This document shows positions 1-6,532 of a DNA stretch of 7,078 nt, one piece after another. The DNA comes from Candidatus Cloacimonadota bacterium (GTDB taxonomy: Bacteria > Cloacimonadota > Cloacimonadia > Cloacimonadales > TCS61): NCBI GenBank assembly GCA_014382915.1, contig JACNIV010000037.1, positions 1 through 7,078 of the forward strand, written 5' to 3'. The notes below the pieces were generated by a model, which saw only the letters and a list, made by a program, of their open reading frames with translations, did no database searches and had not been told where the DNA came from. The position numbers were made by a program, and so were the translations under genes. Every line of letters starts with the position of its first letter. Within the stretch, counting starts at the first letter, position 1.

Positions 1-312
1 TCTTTTGTCAAACAACTTTATGTGCCTTCTCAGACACAGTTAAGTTTACACTGCCTAAAAAACAAAAAAATTTCATGATAATTTCCAGTATAAATACTTA
101 TCCTTATAAGTGCATTCATAATATGTTCTGCACTTAAAGTTAACTGAAGTTGAAAGATACTATAATGCCATTCTAATGATAAACCCTAATTATGGCATTT
201 AACACACATAAATAACGTAAATATCTAAATAAAATCAATCTATATAAAAACATGATATTTCTGAAATTTATAAATTAATAATAATTGTAAAGCAAATTTA
301 TGATATAATAAT
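1..312. other. AT-rich intergenic region, no supported gene
   Basis: This stretch lies beyond the terminator that closes the secDF operon. It is very AT-rich and broken by stops in all the frames I followed. A short open stretch touches the left edge on the plus strand (stop at 138-140), but it has no recognisable protein content. No tRNA or rRNA-like segment is visible. The only structure I noticed is the small inverted repeat at 164-199 with a TATAAT next to it. It is probably a spacer between the end of this operon and the next locus, whose orientation cannot be seen. Confidence 0.6.
164..199. repeat. 8-bp inverted repeat beside a TATAAT box
   Basis: AATGCCAT (164-171) and ATGGCATT (192-199) are perfect inverted copies separated by 20 nt. 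A consensus-like -10 hexamer TATAAT occupies 161-166 on the plus strand and overlaps the left arm. The best upstream -35 candidate, TTAACT at 140-145, is spaced only 15 nt away and is a poor match. The arrangement could be an operator over a promoter, but no plus-strand gene follows it, and an 8-bp repeat can occur by chance in AT-rich DNA. Confidence 0.25.
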
Positions 313-343
313 AAAAAAGGCTGCTCATGTAAATGAACAGCCT
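313..343 (-). terminator. Rho-independent terminator of the secDF operon
   Basis: Read on the minus strand, an 11-bp stem begins with AGGCTGTTCAT and closes with ATGAGCAGCCT. It contains one G-U wobble and a 4-nt loop (plus-strand stem 318-328 and 333-343, loop 329-332). A run of six T on the minus strand (plus 313-318) follows immediately and overlaps the last base of the stem. It starts 24 nt after the secF stop codon, the expected place and orientation. No U-tract follows on the plus strand, so it acts leftward only. Confidence 0.92.
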
Positions 344-367
344 GAAAACAAAATGGATTCTCGTTTA

Positions 368-1324
368 TTATTTTCTTGTACCTTTGCTGCCTAATTTCTT
401 CTGTCTTTTATTAAAGTACTCCACCATTAGCGGGCTGGCTACAAAGATGGACGAATAAGTACCTACCGCCACACCAATAAGAATGGCAAAAGCAAAATCG
501 TGAATTACCGTTCCCCCAAATATATACAAACTAAGTACAACTACGAATGTAGTAAGTGAAGTTATGATAGTCCTGCTGAGTGTTTCGTTAATGCTATGGT
601 TTATCACACCACCGTATGACTCTTTACGATAGATCTTCAAGTCTTCCCTGATGCGGTCAAAAACCACGATGGTATCGTTAAGGGAATAACCCACAATTGT
701 AAGCAAAGCAGCTACAATCGGCAGACTGATCTCTTTACCGGTGATAGAAAATATACCAACCGTAATAATGACATCGTGGAAAAGTGCAATTACAGCAGCC
801 ACTCCGAAAGCAAATTCAAAACGCCACCAGATATAAATAATTATCCCCAGAAGTGCCCAGAAAATTGCTAGGATGGCTTTCCCTTTCAGTTCTTCACCAA
901 TCTTGGGTCCTACCTCTTCCTGTAACCTTATCATAGTTTCAGGATTAACATTATCTGGAAAATTCTTTGTAATAATGTTCACTATCTGAGTGCTTACTTT
1001 TTCTTTTGTATCACCAACAGCTTTTGTTTTAATTAAAATAAGGGTTCTTCCACTCGAATCCTTTATCTCCTGGATTTCAGTGCCTTCGATATCATTCTGA
1101 GCTAGTATGTCTCTAATTTCCTGTATATCAATTTTCTTTGCATTTTCAGTAACAGGTGACAGTTCCAGTTCCAGGGATACTCCTCCTGTAAAATCGATGC
1201 TGTATTTTGGTCCGCCATTAACCATAAGTGATACAATACCTGCAAGTATAAAAAGAGCAGAAATAATAAATGCAATCCTGCGCTTTTCTATGAAATCTAT
1301 TTTTGTTTCGCCAAAAAATCTCAT
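368..1324 (-). CDS. secF: Protein translocase subunit SecF
   Basis: SecF is an inner-membrane subunit that works with SecD to drive the late, proton-motive-force-dependent step of export through SecYEG. The 318-residue length is normal for a stand-alone SecF. One hydrophobic segment lies near residues 17-35. A periplasmic loop follows that begins with the family signature SIDFTGG (42-48). Five more membrane segments lie at about 148-167, 172-192, 199-221, 253-269 and 275-299. The motif VGYSLNDTIVVFDRIRE (211-227), with its conserved Asp residues, and the late GGTVIHDFAFA segment (270-280) are typical. The tail is short and basic (ends KGTRK). The ATG at 1324 follows an AGGGGG ribosome binding site that overlaps the secD stop, so translation is probably coupled to secD. 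It is the last gene before the terminator. Confidence 0.97.
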   Translation of the reverse strand: MRFFGETKIDFIEKRRIAFIISALFILAGIVSLMVNGGPKYSIDFTGGVSLELELSPVTENAKKIDIQEIRDILAQNDIEGTEIQEIKDSSGRTLILIKTKAVGDTKEKVSTQIVNIITKNFPDNVNPETMIRLQEEVGPKIGEELKGKAILAIFWALLGIIIYIWWRFEFAFGVAAVIALFHDVIITVGIFSITGKEISLPIVAALLTIVGYSLNDTIVVFDRIREDLKIYRKESYGGVINHSINETLSRTIITSLTTFVVVLSLYIFGGTVIHDFAFAILIGVAVGTYSSIFVASPLMVEYFNKRQKKLGSKGTRK

Positions 1325-1336
1325 CCAATCCCCCTA
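1325..1336 (-). promoter_or_regulatory. secF ribosome binding site overlapping the secD stop
   Basis: On the minus strand the secD stop TAG runs directly into AGGGGG, followed by a 5-nt spacer and the secF ATG (TAGGGGGATTGGATG). The overlap of stop and Shine-Dalgarno sequence fixes the secF start and suggests that ribosomes finishing secD reload on secF, which would help keep the two partners at similar levels. Confidence 0.75.
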
Positions 1337-2941
1337 GATACTAAGTTTATCGCGGGCTATATTGGTGATGAAACCATCAAATATAGCCTTCACTAATACG
1401 ATAGAAGCAAACATAGAACCGACAATACCAATAGAAAGAGTAACAGCAAATCCTTTAATAGGTCCAGTTCCAAGCCGATATAAAACCAATGCTGTAATTA
1501 AGGTTGTAATATTTGCATCCAGAATAGTTACCAATGCCCTACTGAATCCGCTATCCACAGCGGTTCGTACTGTTTTTCCCAGTCTCAGGTTTTCTCTGAT
1601 ACGCTCAAAAATAAGAACATTTGCATCTACTGCCATACCAATAGTAAGAATCATACCAGCAATACCGGGCATTGTCAGTGTTCCTTCCAGCATTGTCATA
1701 ATAGCAATGATGAATCCCATATTAACGATCACAGCAATATCAGCAAAAAAGCCGGAGACTCCATAATATATTATCATGAACAGAAAAATAACTGCCATAC
1801 CGATAATAGCTGCCAGAATACCAGCTTGAATGCTGTCTGACCCTAAGGTGGGACCTACCGTTCTTTCTTCGATGATATTTGCCGGAGCCGGCAGACTACC
1901 TGCATTCAGCACGATTACCAGGTCATGACATTCTTCGATAGTGAAAGAGCCGGTAATACGAGCTTCACCATTCGGGATACGGCTTTCAATGGTCGGGGCA
2001 ATGAAAACTATATCATCAAGAAGAATTGCCAGCTTCTTATCTATATTCTGACCGGTGATGTTTTTAAATTTCTTAGATCCGGATTTATTGAATTGCAGGT
2101 AAATATACGGTCCCTTATCTTTGGGTGAATAACCCTGACCTATCTTTGTCATTGCATTTTCCAAATATTGCCCGGTAATTTCAGCTCGTTGTTTCAAAAC
2201 ATAAATAGGACGTACATTATAGGGATCATTCTTATCCTGTTTACCAAGGGCAATTTGTATTCCGGCAGGAATTTGTTTCTGAAAATCATTATCTTCTAGA
2301 AGTTGTTTGAATTCAGGAATGTTTTCATATTGTATTATCATAGGATATCCGTCGTCGGAAGTAGTAAGATTGGAAAATACTCTGTTAGTAATTTCTTCTG
2401 TTTCATCTAATTCTTCTTCTGAACCCAGGATATCTAAAGCTTCTTCCTCTTTATCCACATCGGAAAATTCTTCCAGGTATTCATACTTCTCAATGTTCTC
2501 TGCCAGGTATTTATCCAACTTTTCATAAGTTTCCTGGATCTGTTCGGAATTTGCCAGCAACTTGAACTCCAGAAGAGCTGTTTTGCCAATAAGATCTTTG
2601 GCTCTGGAAGGATCTTTCAGCCCGGGAAGCTGAATGATTATTCTGTTCGTATTTCCAACCCGTTGTAGCATTGGTTCGGAAACACCGAACTGGTCTATAC
2701 GGTTACGAATGATTTGAAGTGCTGTTTTTACAGCATCTTCTTTCTCTTTTTCAGTTAGTTCCAGATCTGTAAAATCTACTTCCAGTTGGATCTGAGAACC
2801 TCCCTGCAAATCCAGACCGAGCTTTAAACGTTTACTCGTCCAGAAAGAGGGCAGATTGGAAACAACCAGTGGTAGAAAATAATATGCTGTTACAAGCAGA
2901 ACTACTATTATGATCAATCCTCGTATTTTTTTGTTCCTCAT
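1334..2941 (-). CDS. secD: Protein translocase subunit SecD
   Basis: SecD is an RND-superfamily membrane protein that pairs with SecF and pulls preproteins out of SecYEG on the outer face of the membrane. At 535 residues it is a mid-length SecD. A first membrane helix (about 7-27) is followed by the periplasmic signatures LGLDLQGG (41-48), RNRIDQFGVSEP (79-90) and QLPGL (104-108). Then come AGSLPAP (347-353), EERTVGPTLGSDSI (358-371) and a C-terminal block of five membrane segments (about 372-525). That block contains AVDANVLIFERIRE (437-450), with the conserved Asp439. An acidic, Glu-rich stretch (about 134-190) sits inside the first periplasmic subdomain. The ATG at 2941 has AAGGAG upstream with good spacing. 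The 74-nt gap to the DUF3467 gene has no clear terminator, so read-through from upstream is likely. YajC, a common upstream neighbour, is not in this window. Confidence 0.97.
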   Translation of the reverse strand: MRNKKIRGLIIIVVLLVTAYYFLPLVVSNLPSFWTSKRLKLGLDLQGGSQIQLEVDFTDLELTEKEKEDAVKTALQIIRNRIDQFGVSEPMLQRVGNTNRIIIQLPGLKDPSRAKDLIGKTALLEFKLLANSEQIQETYEKLDKYLAENIEKYEYLEEFSDVDKEEEALDILGSEEELDETEEITNRVFSNLTTSDDGYPMIIQYENIPEFKQLLEDNDFQKQIPAGIQIALGKQDKNDPYNVRPIYVLKQRAEITGQYLENAMTKIGQGYSPKDKGPYIYLQFNKSGSKKFKNITGQNIDKKLAILLDDIVFIAPTIESRIPNGEARITGSFTIEECHDLVIVLNAGSLPAPANIIEERTVGPTLGSDSIQAGILAAIIGMAVIFLFMIIYYGVSGFFADIAVIVNMGFIIAIMTMLEGTLTMPGIAGMILTIGMAVDANVLIFERIRENLRLGKTVRTAVDSGFSRALVTILDANITTLITALVLYRLGTGPIKGFAVTLSIGIVGSMFASIVLVKAIFDGFITNIARDKLSI

Positions 2942-3015
2942 TAGATAAGACTCCTTATTTATTCAATTCACTATAATTTTTAGAAAGTTCAAAAAGTTAT
3001 TTGGACTTCCACCCG

Positions 3016-3318
3016 TCAAGGATTTTGTCGTGTACCCTTAAAGCCGATATCATTATTCTCCGGTTTACCGGGAAGGTTAATTTCTCCATGCTGATTTTCA
3101 AAATTTTCAATATTCTTATGCAGTATTTGAAGAAACTGCTTGGCATGTTGGGGTGTGGTAAGAATTCTACTATAAATTTTAGCACTTGGAAGACCTGGCA
3201 CTATCCTGCCGAAATCGATGATAAACTCTGATGGCGAATTGGAGAGCATAAAGAAATTGGCGTAAATCCCTTCTCCCACTTTTTCATCGAGTTTGATATT
3301 CAGTTTCTTTTTATTCAT
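3016..3318 (-). CDS. DUF3467 family protein
   Basis: This 100-residue, probably cytoplasmic protein has no signal peptide or membrane segment. It matches the DUF3467 pattern. A first half carries YANFFMLSNSPSEFIIDFGR (19-38) and then a VPG turn. A second half carries SRILTTPQHAKQFLQILHKN (50-69), followed by an ENFENQHGEI helix end (71-80). The last 20 residues are polar and look disordered. The family's biochemical role is unknown to me and I assign none. The ATG at 3318 is preceded by AAGGAG at proper spacing. It lies 37 nt after coaD and 74 nt before secD, inside the presumed operon. The family call rests on remembered motif similarity. Two overlapping open stretches in other frames (2997-3185 minus and 3001-3231 plus) are shadows of this gene. 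Confidence 0.85.
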   Translation of the reverse strand: MNKKKLNIKLDEKVGEGIYANFFMLSNSPSEFIIDFGRIVPGLPSAKIYSRILTTPQHAKQFLQILHKNIENFENQHGEINLPGKPENNDIGFKGTRQNP

Positions 3319-3355
3319 TTTTATCTCCTTAACTTTTTCAATAATTTTATACTGC

Positions 3356-3835
3356 TTATTTTGTATACTTTTTCTTTAATGCTAGTTCTACACAGGGTGG
3401 AATTAAGTCTTTGATGTTACCACCAAGTTCTACAACCTGTTTAATCATTGTCGAACTGAGATAAAGATACCTGTTATCGGGCACAAAGAAGATGGTATCT
3501 ATACATGGTTGCAGCTTTTTATTCATCAGAGCTAATGAAAGCTCATACTCAAAATCGGAAACAGCACGCAAACCCCTGATCATTGTACAAGCATCGATCT
3601 CTACAGCAAAATCTACAGCTAAACCGTTGAAATTTCGTACTTCAACCTGGGGAAATTCGGGAAGTGATTTCCTGCACAATTCAGTTCGTTCTTCCAGGGT
3701 GAAAATGGTTTCCTTGCCCGTGATATTTGCAACTGCCAAAACTATATTATCAAACAACTTACTGGCTTTTTTCAAAACATCAATGTGCCCATTTGTGATG
3801 GGATCAAAGGTTCCAGGATAAATTGCTGTCTTCAT
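3356..3835 (-). CDS. coaD: Phosphopantetheine adenylyltransferase
   Basis: CoaD transfers AMP from ATP to 4'-phosphopantetheine, giving dephospho-CoA, the penultimate step of coenzyme A synthesis in the cytoplasm. The 159-residue length is exactly that of bacterial CoaD. The nucleotidyltransferase fold is marked by YPGTFDPITNGH (6-17), which holds the TxGH motif with His17. Lys41 lies in the TGKET loop. MIRGLRAVSDFEYE (85-98) carries the substrate-binding arginines Arg87 and Arg90. The C-terminal YLSSTMIK segment (125-132) is the ISST-type motif. All expected active-site residues are present. The start at 3835 has a modest AAGGGA ribosome binding site. It is 30 nt downstream of pepP and 37 nt upstream of the DUF3467 gene, consistent with one operon. 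Confidence 0.97.
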   Translation of the reverse strand: MKTAIYPGTFDPITNGHIDVLKKASKLFDNIVLAVANITGKETIFTLEERTELCRKSLPEFPQVEVRNFNGLAVDFAVEIDACTMIRGLRAVSDFEYELSLALMNKKLQPCIDTIFFVPDNRYLYLSSTMIKQVVELGGNIKDLIPPCVELALKKKYTK

Positions 3836-3850
3836 TTGTTATTCCCTTAT

Positions 3851-3862
3851 CCGCATTTGCGG
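3851..3862 (-). repeat. Small hairpin between pepP and coaD
   Basis: CCGCA and TGCGG pair across a 2-nt loop (or CCGC/GCGG across 4 nt) in the 30-nt gap between the pepP stop and the coaD start, just before the coaD ribosome binding site on the minus strand. There is no U-tract after it, so it is not a terminator. It might affect mRNA stability or coaD initiation, but it is short enough to be incidental. Confidence 0.3.
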
Positions 3863-3865
3863 TAT

Positions 3866-5077
3866 TTATTTTTCCAACTCTTCAATTTCTTTGTGAATAT
3901 TCTCAGACAGATTCTTATATCCATCTTTTGTTACCAGGATATCATCTTCGATTCTTATTCCAATTTTTTCTTCCGAAATATAAATTCCCGGTTCAACAGT
4001 TATGATATTGCCTGCTTTTAAAATAGAATCCCTTTTACCAATATCGTGAGCATCCATTCCCAGGTGATGGGAGACATTATGCATATAATATTTTTTGTAA
4101 TCTTCTTTATTTTTTATCAGTTTGAGACGTAAGAGAGAATCAGTTATAAGTTCGACCGTTTTCTTATTAAGGTCTATCAGACCAACGCCAGGTTTAATCA
4201 TCTTGATGATGCTCTTATTAATATCCAGAACTTCTTTATAAATAGCTTTCTGGCGTTGTGAGAATTTTCCTGAAACCGGAAAAGTCCTGGAAATATCAGC
4301 ACTGTAATTATTATGGGAGACTCCAACATCAAGGAGAACCAGATCATTTTTTCTAATCTTTGAATTATTCTTTTCATAGTGAAGAGTAGCAGCATTTATT
4401 CCTGAGGCAATGATAGGTTTGAAAGCCAAATGTTTAATTCCATTTTTCCTTGCTTTATAAAGAAGAAGCGCTTCCAGCTCATATTCCATCATTCCCGGTT
4501 TTGCTTTTTCAATTATACATTTAATTCCATCTCCAGTAATATCGATAGCTCTCTGTAGCTGTTTTATTTCCCATTTTTCCTTAATTGTTCTGAGAGGAAG
4601 TATTATTTCTGATATGTCATCAAACTGCAGTTTTGGAAATCTATCTCTAACTTGCTTAATGAAATTCTGCTGCTTATTTAAACTTGTGTTAAGGGATGTT
4701 AGTATACCATTTACAAAACATTTTGTTTTGTTTAATAATGCCAGACTTATAATTCTATCAAATTCGTCTAAATATAATATTTTTTCAATTCCACTTATTT
4801 GCTTTGCGTCTTTGACTGTTAGCTTTTTACCTTCCCAGACTTCTTGTTCAGGAATTCCTCGTTCAATAAAGAGCATGCAGATATGTTTTTCTTTTTCTTT
4901 ACTCAATATAAGAACAGCATTTGGAATTTCTAATCCAGCTAAATACAGGAAATTATTATTTTGCAAAAAATAGTTTGGATAAGCTGGCTCAGATGCAGCA
5001 AAGATGATAGCGATTTCCTTTTCCTTTAACTGCTTTGCTAATTTCTCTCTGCGTCTGTTTAATAATCTCAGATCCAT
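3866..5077 (-). CDS. pepP: Xaa-Pro aminopeptidase (M24B family)
   Basis: This is a metallopeptidase that removes the N-terminal residue from peptides with proline in second position, probably cytoplasmic because no signal peptide is seen. The 403 residues divide into an N-terminal AMP_N domain (about 1-140, with the NNFLYLAGLEIPNA region at 41-54) and a C-terminal pita-bread catalytic domain (about 168-395). All five expected metal ligands are present: Asp250 (LLDVG), Asp261 (SADISRTFP), His337 (NVSHHLG), Glu362 (VEPGIYI) and Glu377 (IRIEDD). The catalytic-type histidines His233 (TLHYE) and His344 (MDAHD) are also kept, so the enzyme should be active. It is slightly shorter than E. coli PepP. 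The ATG overlaps the stop of the upstream EndoQ-like gene by one base (TAATG) with its own AGGAG site, which points to translational coupling. Substrate preference between aminopeptidase P and prolidase cannot be settled from motifs alone, but the AMP_N domain favours aminopeptidase P. Confidence 0.94.
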   Translation of the reverse strand: MDLRLLNRRREKLAKQLKEKEIAIIFAASEPAYPNYFLQNNNFLYLAGLEIPNAVLILSKEKEKHICMLFIERGIPEQEVWEGKKLTVKDAKQISGIEKILYLDEFDRIISLALLNKTKCFVNGILTSLNTSLNKQQNFIKQVRDRFPKLQFDDISEIILPLRTIKEKWEIKQLQRAIDITGDGIKCIIEKAKPGMMEYELEALLLYKARKNGIKHLAFKPIIASGINAATLHYEKNNSKIRKNDLVLLDVGVSHNNYSADISRTFPVSGKFSQRQKAIYKEVLDINKSIIKMIKPGVGLIDLNKKTVELITDSLLRLKLIKNKEDYKKYYMHNVSHHLGMDAHDIGKRDSILKAGNIITVEPGIYISEEKIGIRIEDDILVTKDGYKNLSENIHKEIEELEK

Positions 5078-5090
5078 TAATATACTCCTA
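5075..5090 (-). promoter_or_regulatory. TAATG stop/start overlap with pepP ribosome binding site
   Basis: On the minus strand the EndoQ-like gene ends in TAA, whose last A is the first base of the pepP ATG. TAGGAG lies 7 nt before the ATG, inside the end of the upstream coding region. This fixes the pepP start and makes coupled translation of the two genes likely. Confidence 0.8.
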
Positions 5091-6303
5091 CCTGTAATTT
5101 CCCATAAATCCCATCATGTCCGGGTGGGTCGAACTTAAAACTGCCACATTGCACAGCCAAAATATGGTTGATAGTTTTTTCATCGATTCTTTTGTCAAGC
5201 ATAACATGAATGCTATCTGATTGCCATAAAACAATTTCCGAGGGGAATACATTCATGATCTCATCGAATATCTTTCGCACTTTATTCGAATTAATGCTCT
5301 TCAGATTCTGAGCAACTGCTATTACTTCCACTAAAGGGATGAGATGCATAAACTTTCTGGGAACGATTTTGCAGTTTTTATCTTGAAGTTGTCTGCAGCG
5401 TTGTTGCACACCAAGGAACATTTTTTTCCCGCATTCCGGGCAGATCAGGTCAGATGGAACATTATGCCGGAAGATCACTGCTTTCGAGTGGTTGTTTCTG
5501 TTTCCACGATGTCCCGTGAGGAAATATCTTCCCTCAGCAGGATTAAATTCGGCTGTCATTATAACCTGATTTTCTCGAAGTGAATTGATAATGAAAGGAT
5601 AATCTGTTTTTTCCACATTTAATATCGTGAATTCCCGCCCGATCCGGTTCAAGGCAGCACTGTGACAGTCACTATTCGAGATGAAAGTAAGCTCTGCCAG
5701 ATCGGGAATGGTAGCCAGCATTTGGGGATCGGCACTTAAACCTGTTTCGATACACCTGATATTAGGTAAAAAATTTCCGTAAAATTCTATCAGCTTATCC
5801 AGGTTATTTTTGCTGCCAAAAATCCCGTCAGGAGTCATTATATGCGCAGGAATAATCTCGATAAGCGGATCGACATTCTGCATTTCAAATAATTGGTCTT
5901 CCAGTTCTCTCTGGCTTCCGCTTGTTATAAAAGGTCTGCCGATCGTATTTTTCATTCCCCATTTTTTCATTAATTTCTGCATTTTGCAAATTGAATCGAA
6001 ATCCGGGAAAAAAATAAGATGATGGGCTATTGTTTTATTCTTTTTATGTGCCAGTTTTGTGGAAAGAATCACTTCCGTTTGCAGCAGGAATTTACTGGAA
6101 TCTGAGGGTAATGAAAACAATCCTTCAGCTACTTCCGATAATTCCTTTTTTAGTTCTTCTGTTCGGGGAGGAAAAAGACAATCACCAGTACCGAAAACAT
6201 CGATACCTTTCAGTTTCATTGTGCGGGAAACTGTTTTTAGTTCTATCTGCCCCACTCCGCCTGCATAACCGGAATGGGAATGAAGATCAACTGCTAATTG
6301 CAT
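5077..6303 (-). CDS. Endonuclease Q-family PHP-domain nuclease
   Basis: This 408-residue protein resembles the EndoQ family (PHP phosphoesterase domain plus zinc finger plus C-terminal domain). Characterised archaeal and Bacillus members nick DNA on the 5' side of deaminated bases and abasic sites. PHP metal-site candidates are seen in order: Asp6, His8 and His10 (DLHSHS), Asp41 (GTGD), Glu77 (QTEVI), His94/95 (IAHHLIFFP), His154 (PAHIMTP) and Asp212/His214 (SNSDCH). The EndoQ-specific stretches PAHIMTPDGIFGSKNNLD (152-169), IETGLSADPQM (185-195) and IGREF (221-225) are clear. A CPEC knuckle (288-291) follows, then a PLVEVIAVA helix (323-331) and a terminal PPGHDGIYGK (393-402). The usual upstream cysteine pair of the finger is not apparent (GHRGNRNNH, 264-272), whereas Cys303 and Cys311 lie downstream. 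The ATG at 6303 has AGAGG with 6-nt spacing. It overlaps pepP by one base. The family call is firm and the exact lesion specificity is inferred. Confidence 0.88.
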   Translation of the reverse strand: MQLAVDLHSHSGYAGGVGQIELKTVSRTMKLKGIDVFGTGDCLFPPRTEELKKELSEVAEGLFSLPSDSSKFLLQTEVILSTKLAHKKNKTIAHHLIFFPDFDSICKMQKLMKKWGMKNTIGRPFITSGSQRELEDQLFEMQNVDPLIEIIPAHIMTPDGIFGSKNNLDKLIEFYGNFLPNIRCIETGLSADPQMLATIPDLAELTFISNSDCHSAALNRIGREFTILNVEKTDYPFIINSLRENQVIMTAEFNPAEGRYFLTGHRGNRNNHSKAVIFRHNVPSDLICPECGKKMFLGVQQRCRQLQDKNCKIVPRKFMHLIPLVEVIAVAQNLKSINSNKVRKIFDEIMNVFPSEIVLWQSDSIHVMLDKRIDEKTINHILAVQCGSFKFDPPGHDGIYGKLQVGVY

Positions 6304-6313
6304 TAATTTCCTC

Positions 6314-6365
6314 TACCTTGAAAAGGTTTATAAGATTTTTCTTCCTGCTGAACCTTTTCAATGGT
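6314..6365. repeat. Hairpin unit 1 (ACCTTGAAAAGGTT repeat) in the EndoQ leader
   Basis: TTGAAAAGGTT (6318-6328) pairs perfectly with AACCTTTTCAA (6351-6361). Three further pairs (ACC/GGT) extend it after a one-base bulge at 6362, giving about 14 bp with a 22-nt loop. The left arm can also fold on itself (ACCTT-GAA-AAGGT, 6315-6327). On the minus strand the foot of the stem directly abuts the AGAGG ribosome binding site of the EndoQ-like gene. No U-tract follows, so it is not an intrinsic terminator. A TATAAA (minus strand, plus 6327-6332) lies at the arm and loop boundary, but I see no good -35 partner. Confidence 0.7.
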
Positions 6366-6402
6366 TTTTAAATTCATCGCCTTCAACTTAATCTTGAACT
6401 TT

Positions 6403-6455
6403 AACCTTGAAAAAGTTTACCAGAGAGAGTCTTGCTTATAAACTTTTTTAAGGTT
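6403..6455. repeat. Hairpin unit 2 (AACCTTGAAAAAGTTTA repeat)
   Basis: AACCTTGAAAAAGTTTA (6403-6419) and TAAACTTTTTTAAGGTT (6439-6455) are inverted copies over 17 bp with a single mismatch that can pair as a wobble, separated by 19 nt. The arms resemble those of the unit at 6314-6365, and corresponding arms lie 89-90 bp apart, as in a diverged tandem duplication. The outermost arms of the two units also match as an inverted pair: CTTATAAAC(C/T)TTTT(C/T)AAGGT occurs on the minus strand at 6315-6334 and on the plus strand at 6435-6454, 18 of 20 positions identical. Confidence 0.7.
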
Positions 6456-6485
6456 TTCTATGTCCACTTCGTAATGCTCTGATCA

Positions 6486-6524
6486 TGGAAGCTTCCGTCA
6501 GGGGTCGGACACTGTCCGCTTCCA
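6486..6524. repeat. Nested inverted repeat, GC-richer than surroundings
   Basis: TGGAAGC (6486-6492) pairs with GCTTCCA (6518-6524). Within the same stretch CGGACA (6506-6511) pairs with TGTCCG (6513-6518) around a single base, and GGAAGCTTCC (6487-6496) is itself palindromic. The two longer pairings share G6518, so they compete at that base. This dense palindromic content in a gap between genes, with composition unlike the AT-rich DNA to its left, is typical of an interspersed REP-like unit. That identity is inferred. Confidence 0.55.
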
Positions 6525-6532
6525 CCTGTAGA

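Noticed and set aside
3..140. Possible end of a plus-strand gene entering from the left edge.
   Set aside because: The 45-codon open stretch is low in complexity and shows no recognisable motif. AT-rich DNA easily gives such frames.
1362..1766. A 134-codon plus-strand frame opposite the C-terminal part of secD.
   Set aside because: It is fully antisense to conserved secD sequence. Its Ile/Val/Pro-rich content is the mirror of membrane-segment codons.
2997..3185. A 62-codon minus-strand frame, and a 76-codon plus-strand frame at 3001-3231, overlapping the DUF3467 gene.
   Set aside because: The DUF3467 frame has the family motifs and a strong ribosome binding site. The other two have neither.
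6327..6332. TATAAA as the -10 box of an EndoQ operon promoter on the minus strand.
   Set aside because: No acceptable -35 element lies 16-18 nt upstream, and the hexamer is part of the repeated arm, so it may be incidental.
6314..6455. Short CRISPR-like array in the repeat region.
   Set aside because: The motifs alternate in orientation and are imperfect, spacers are unequal, and no cas gene is present. Paired hairpins explain it better.
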